A DNA stretch of 6,288 bases from a bacterium. GTDB taxonomy: Bacteria; Krumholzibacteriota; Krumholzibacteria; LZORAL124-64-63. The notes below the pieces were generated by a model, which saw only the letters and a list, made by a program, of their open reading frames with translations, ran no database searches and was not told where the DNA came from. Positions within the stretch are counted from its first letter, which is position 1. Every line of letters starts with the position of its first letter. The stretch covers positions 1 through 6,288 of the forward strand of contig JAASSM010000121.1 in assembly GCA_021767885.1 (NCBI GenBank), in the 5' to 3' direction. Shown in pieces: positions 4,466 through 6,288 of this stretch. The translations under genes were made by a program, and so were the position numbers.

Positions 4466-6256
4466 ATGAAGTTCAGGCTCATGATCGGGATCCTGGCCCT
4501 CGTCGCGCTCGGTTCCGGCGCCGCCCTCGCCGCCGTCGACAGCGCCGCCGAGTTCCTGCAGATCGTCCAGGAGCGCGTCGATCGCGGCGAGCTCAGCACC
4601 GAGGACGCCCTGCTCCTCAAGTTCCAGTACGCGTTCGACCGGGCCAAGCTGCCCGAGGACCTGCAGCCCACCGGCAAGGCGCCCATGAAGTGCGGCACGG
4701 TGCTGGTGCAGGAGTACCTCGGTCTGCGCGACGGCCTGCGCGGCGACGTGGTGGCCCAGATCGAGGCGTACCTCGCCCCGCCACAGGGTGGCGATCGCCT
4801 CAGCCACTACAGCCCCAGCGGCTTCTTCCGCATCAACTTCGCCACCTCCGGCGCCGATGCCGTCCCGCCCGGCGACGCCAACGACAACTTCATCCCCGAC
4901 TACGTCGAGCACATCGCCGACTACCTGGACTACGCGCTGGACTTCGAGTGCAACCAGCTCGGCTTCGAGACCCCGCCGTTCCAGGCGGATGCGGCCTACA
5001 TGTCCATCTACCTGGCCGACCTCGAGGGCGTCTACGGCTTCTGCCAGCCCCTGAGCTATCCGCCGGGCATGACCCGCATCACCATGGACAACGACTTCGT
5101 CGGCTATCCGCCCAACGACGACCCCGATGGCGACGCCCTGGGCGCGGCCAAGGTCACCGCCGCCCACGAGTTCAAGCACAGCACCCAGTACGCCGGCAGC
5201 CGCTGGAGCGAGAGTGGCTGGGTCGAGGTGGACGCCACCTGGATGGAGGAGATCGCCTACCCCGAGGTCAACGACTACCTCAACTACCTGAACTTCGGCA
5301 GCCCCATCGCCGATCCCGACGTGGCCCTCGACGGCGGCAGCACCGGGACCGGCAGCTACGACGACTGCGTCTGGCAGCACTACCAGAGCGAGCGCCACGG
5401 CGTGCAGTTCGTGGTGGACTTCTGGGAGCATCGCAAGACCCACACCTCCCAGCCGGTGATGGACTCCTACGAGGAGATCTTCCTGGATTACGGCATGGAG
5501 CTGACCCCGTCCTGGAACGAGTTCACCACCTGGAACTTCGCCACCGGCGCCCGCTTCCTCCTGGACGACGGCTACGCCGAGGCGGAGATCTACCCCGCGG
5601 GCAGCCCGCAGCGCACCATCTACAGCTACCCGAGCACCTACAACGGCTCGGTCACCCGCCTGGCGGCCAACTTCATCCGCTGCCTGTTCGTGGACGAGCC
5701 GGGCCAGAACCTGCGCGTGACCTTCGATGGTGACGACACCGCCCGCATGACCCTGGGCATCGTGGTCAACGAGAGCTACACCACCCATGCCGGCGCCATG
5801 TACACCGTGGATCTCGACGCCGACCACGACGTGGTGTTCGACGTGCCCTACGACCTGGGCGGCGTCTACTCGGTGGGCATCATCGTCGGCAACGCCAACA
5901 AGACCGGCACCAACCGGTCCTACAGCCTGCAGGTGGAGAAGGTGGACGCCGGCACCACCCCGGTGGGGGACGTGGTCCCGGCCTTCGCCATCACCGGCAA
6001 CCATCCCAACCCGTTCAACCCGAGCACGAGCATCAAGTTCGCGCTGGCGGGCACCGCGGACACCGTGCTGGAGGTCTACGACGTCTCCGGCCGCAAGGTC
6101 CGCACCCTCCTCGACGCGACCCTGGGCGCGGGCGAGCACACCGTGCGCTGGAACGGCCAGGACGATGGCGGTCGTCCCCTGGCGTCCGGCACCTACGTCG
6201 CCCGGCTGAGCAGTGGCGGCCAGGTGACCAGCCACAAGCTGGTGCTGGCCAAGTAG
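4466..6256 (+). CDS. Secreted HEXXH metalloprotease-like protein with C-terminal FlgD-like Ig/sorting domain
   Basis: This 596-residue protein has a signal peptide (1 to about 22, ending in ALA). A helical N-terminal segment follows (about 25-105), with repeated acidic and Leu residues. Next comes a putative catalytic domain with HEFKH (234-238), the HEXXH zinc motif with Glu235 as general base, and WMEEIAY (259-265) as a likely source of the third ligand. Upstream, DANDNFIPD (137-145) resembles an Asp/Asn-rich calcium loop. This layout resembles the MXAN_6640-type putative metalloproteases known from myxobacteria and candidate phyla. A beta-rich region (about 390-492) leads to NPFNPST (515-521). 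Then comes a FlgD-type Ig module (VYDVSGRKVRTL, VRWNGQDDGG, ASGTYVARL) that ends with the protein at KLVLAK. In related phyla this C-terminal module marks secreted or surface proteins, often with a type IX-like route. The gene has its own promoter and leader. The protease assignment rests on motifs; substrate is unknown. The 32 bases after the stop hold only a CGCG-type inverted repeat at the window edge. Confidence 0.85.
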   Translation: MKFRLMIGILALVALGSGAALAAVDSAAEFLQIVQERVDRGELSTEDALLLKFQYAFDRAKLPEDLQPTGKAPMKCGTVLVQEYLGLRDGLRGDVVAQIEAYLAPPQGGDRLSHYSPSGFFRINFATSGADAVPPGDANDNFIPDYVEHIADYLDYALDFECNQLGFETPPFQADAAYMSIYLADLEGVYGFCQPLSYPPGMTRITMDNDFVGYPPNDDPDGDALGAAKVTAAHEFKHSTQYAGSRWSESGWVEVDATWMEEIAYPEVNDYLNYLNFGSPIADPDVALDGGSTGTGSYDDCVWQHYQSERHGVQFVVDFWEHRKTHTSQPVMDSYEEIFLDYGMELTPSWNEFTTWNFATGARFLLDDGYAEAEIYPAGSPQRTIYSYPSTYNGSVTRLAANFIRCLFVDEPGQNLRVTFDGDDTARMTLGIVVNESYTTHAGAMYTVDLDADHDVVFDVPYDLGGVYSVGIIVGNANKTGTNRSYSLQVEKVDAGTTPVGDVVPAFAITGNHPNPFNPSTSIKFALAGTADTVLEVYDVSGRKVRTLLDATLGAGEHTVRWNGQDDGGRPLASGTYVARLSSGGQVTSHKLVLAK

Positions 6257-6288
6257 CGCGTCCTCGCCGCGCGCTGCCCGTCGCGGGG

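Noticed and set aside
4424..6235. 603-residue minus-strand open frame opposite the metalloprotease
   Set aside because: Low-complexity Val/Gly/Ala/His composition with no domain, and it is fully antisense to a gene with signal peptide, zinc motif and C-terminal domain.
6257..6288. CGCG...CGCG inverted repeat after the last stop as a terminator
   Set aside because: Only a four-base, self-complementary stem without a T-run, and the window ends before any structure could be judged.

Overview
The window is very GC-rich DNA with five complete protein genes and the tail of a sixth, and no RNA genes, mobile elements, CRISPR arrays or long repeats that I can see. The most informative taxonomic clue is the C-terminus of the last protein: an NPFNPST motif followed by a FlgD-like Ig module (VYDVSGRKVRTL ... 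GEHTVRWNGQDDGGRPLASGTY). That architecture is common on secreted proteins of Fibrobacteres-Chlorobi-Bacteroidetes-related candidate phyla. With this base composition, a Krumholzibacteriota- or Eisenbacteria-like, probably metagenome-derived bacterium is a reasonable inference, but it is not proven.

Layout. 1-141 (+) is the 3' end of an unrecognised gene. It converges on, and overlaps by 11 bases, an exported isoaspartyl peptidase/L-asparaginase of the Ntn-hydrolase type (131-1156, -). Upstream of that on the same strand, after a 106-base gap, is a TauE/SafE-type membrane permease (1263-2024, -). A 156-base divergent region (2025-2180) separates it from a small AhpD-like carboxymuconolactone decarboxylase-family protein (2181-2582, +). 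That gene converges on a lipoprotein lytic transglycosylase of MltF type (2579-4213, -), and the two TAG stops share the palindrome CTAG. A 252-base divergent region (4214-4465) carries the best promoter in the window, an extended -10 TGATATAAT with a 17-base spacer. It serves a secreted zinc metalloprotease-like protein with a C-terminal FlgD-like sorting/Ig domain (4466-6256, +).

How the genes relate. Three of the products are predicted to act outside the cytoplasm: the asparaginase, the murein transglycosylase and the metalloprotease. One is an inner-membrane permease and one a small cytoplasmic redox-type protein. The arrangement is mostly convergent and divergent pairs rather than an operon, so I do not infer one shared pathway. 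The region reads as ordinary chromosomal housekeeping and secretome genes. I found no convincing new multi-gene system. The points most worth checking are the compact tail-to-tail overlaps, the Asp-Thr autocleavage site of the asparaginase, the exact AhpD-type residue spacing in the small protein, and the sorting domain of the metalloprotease.
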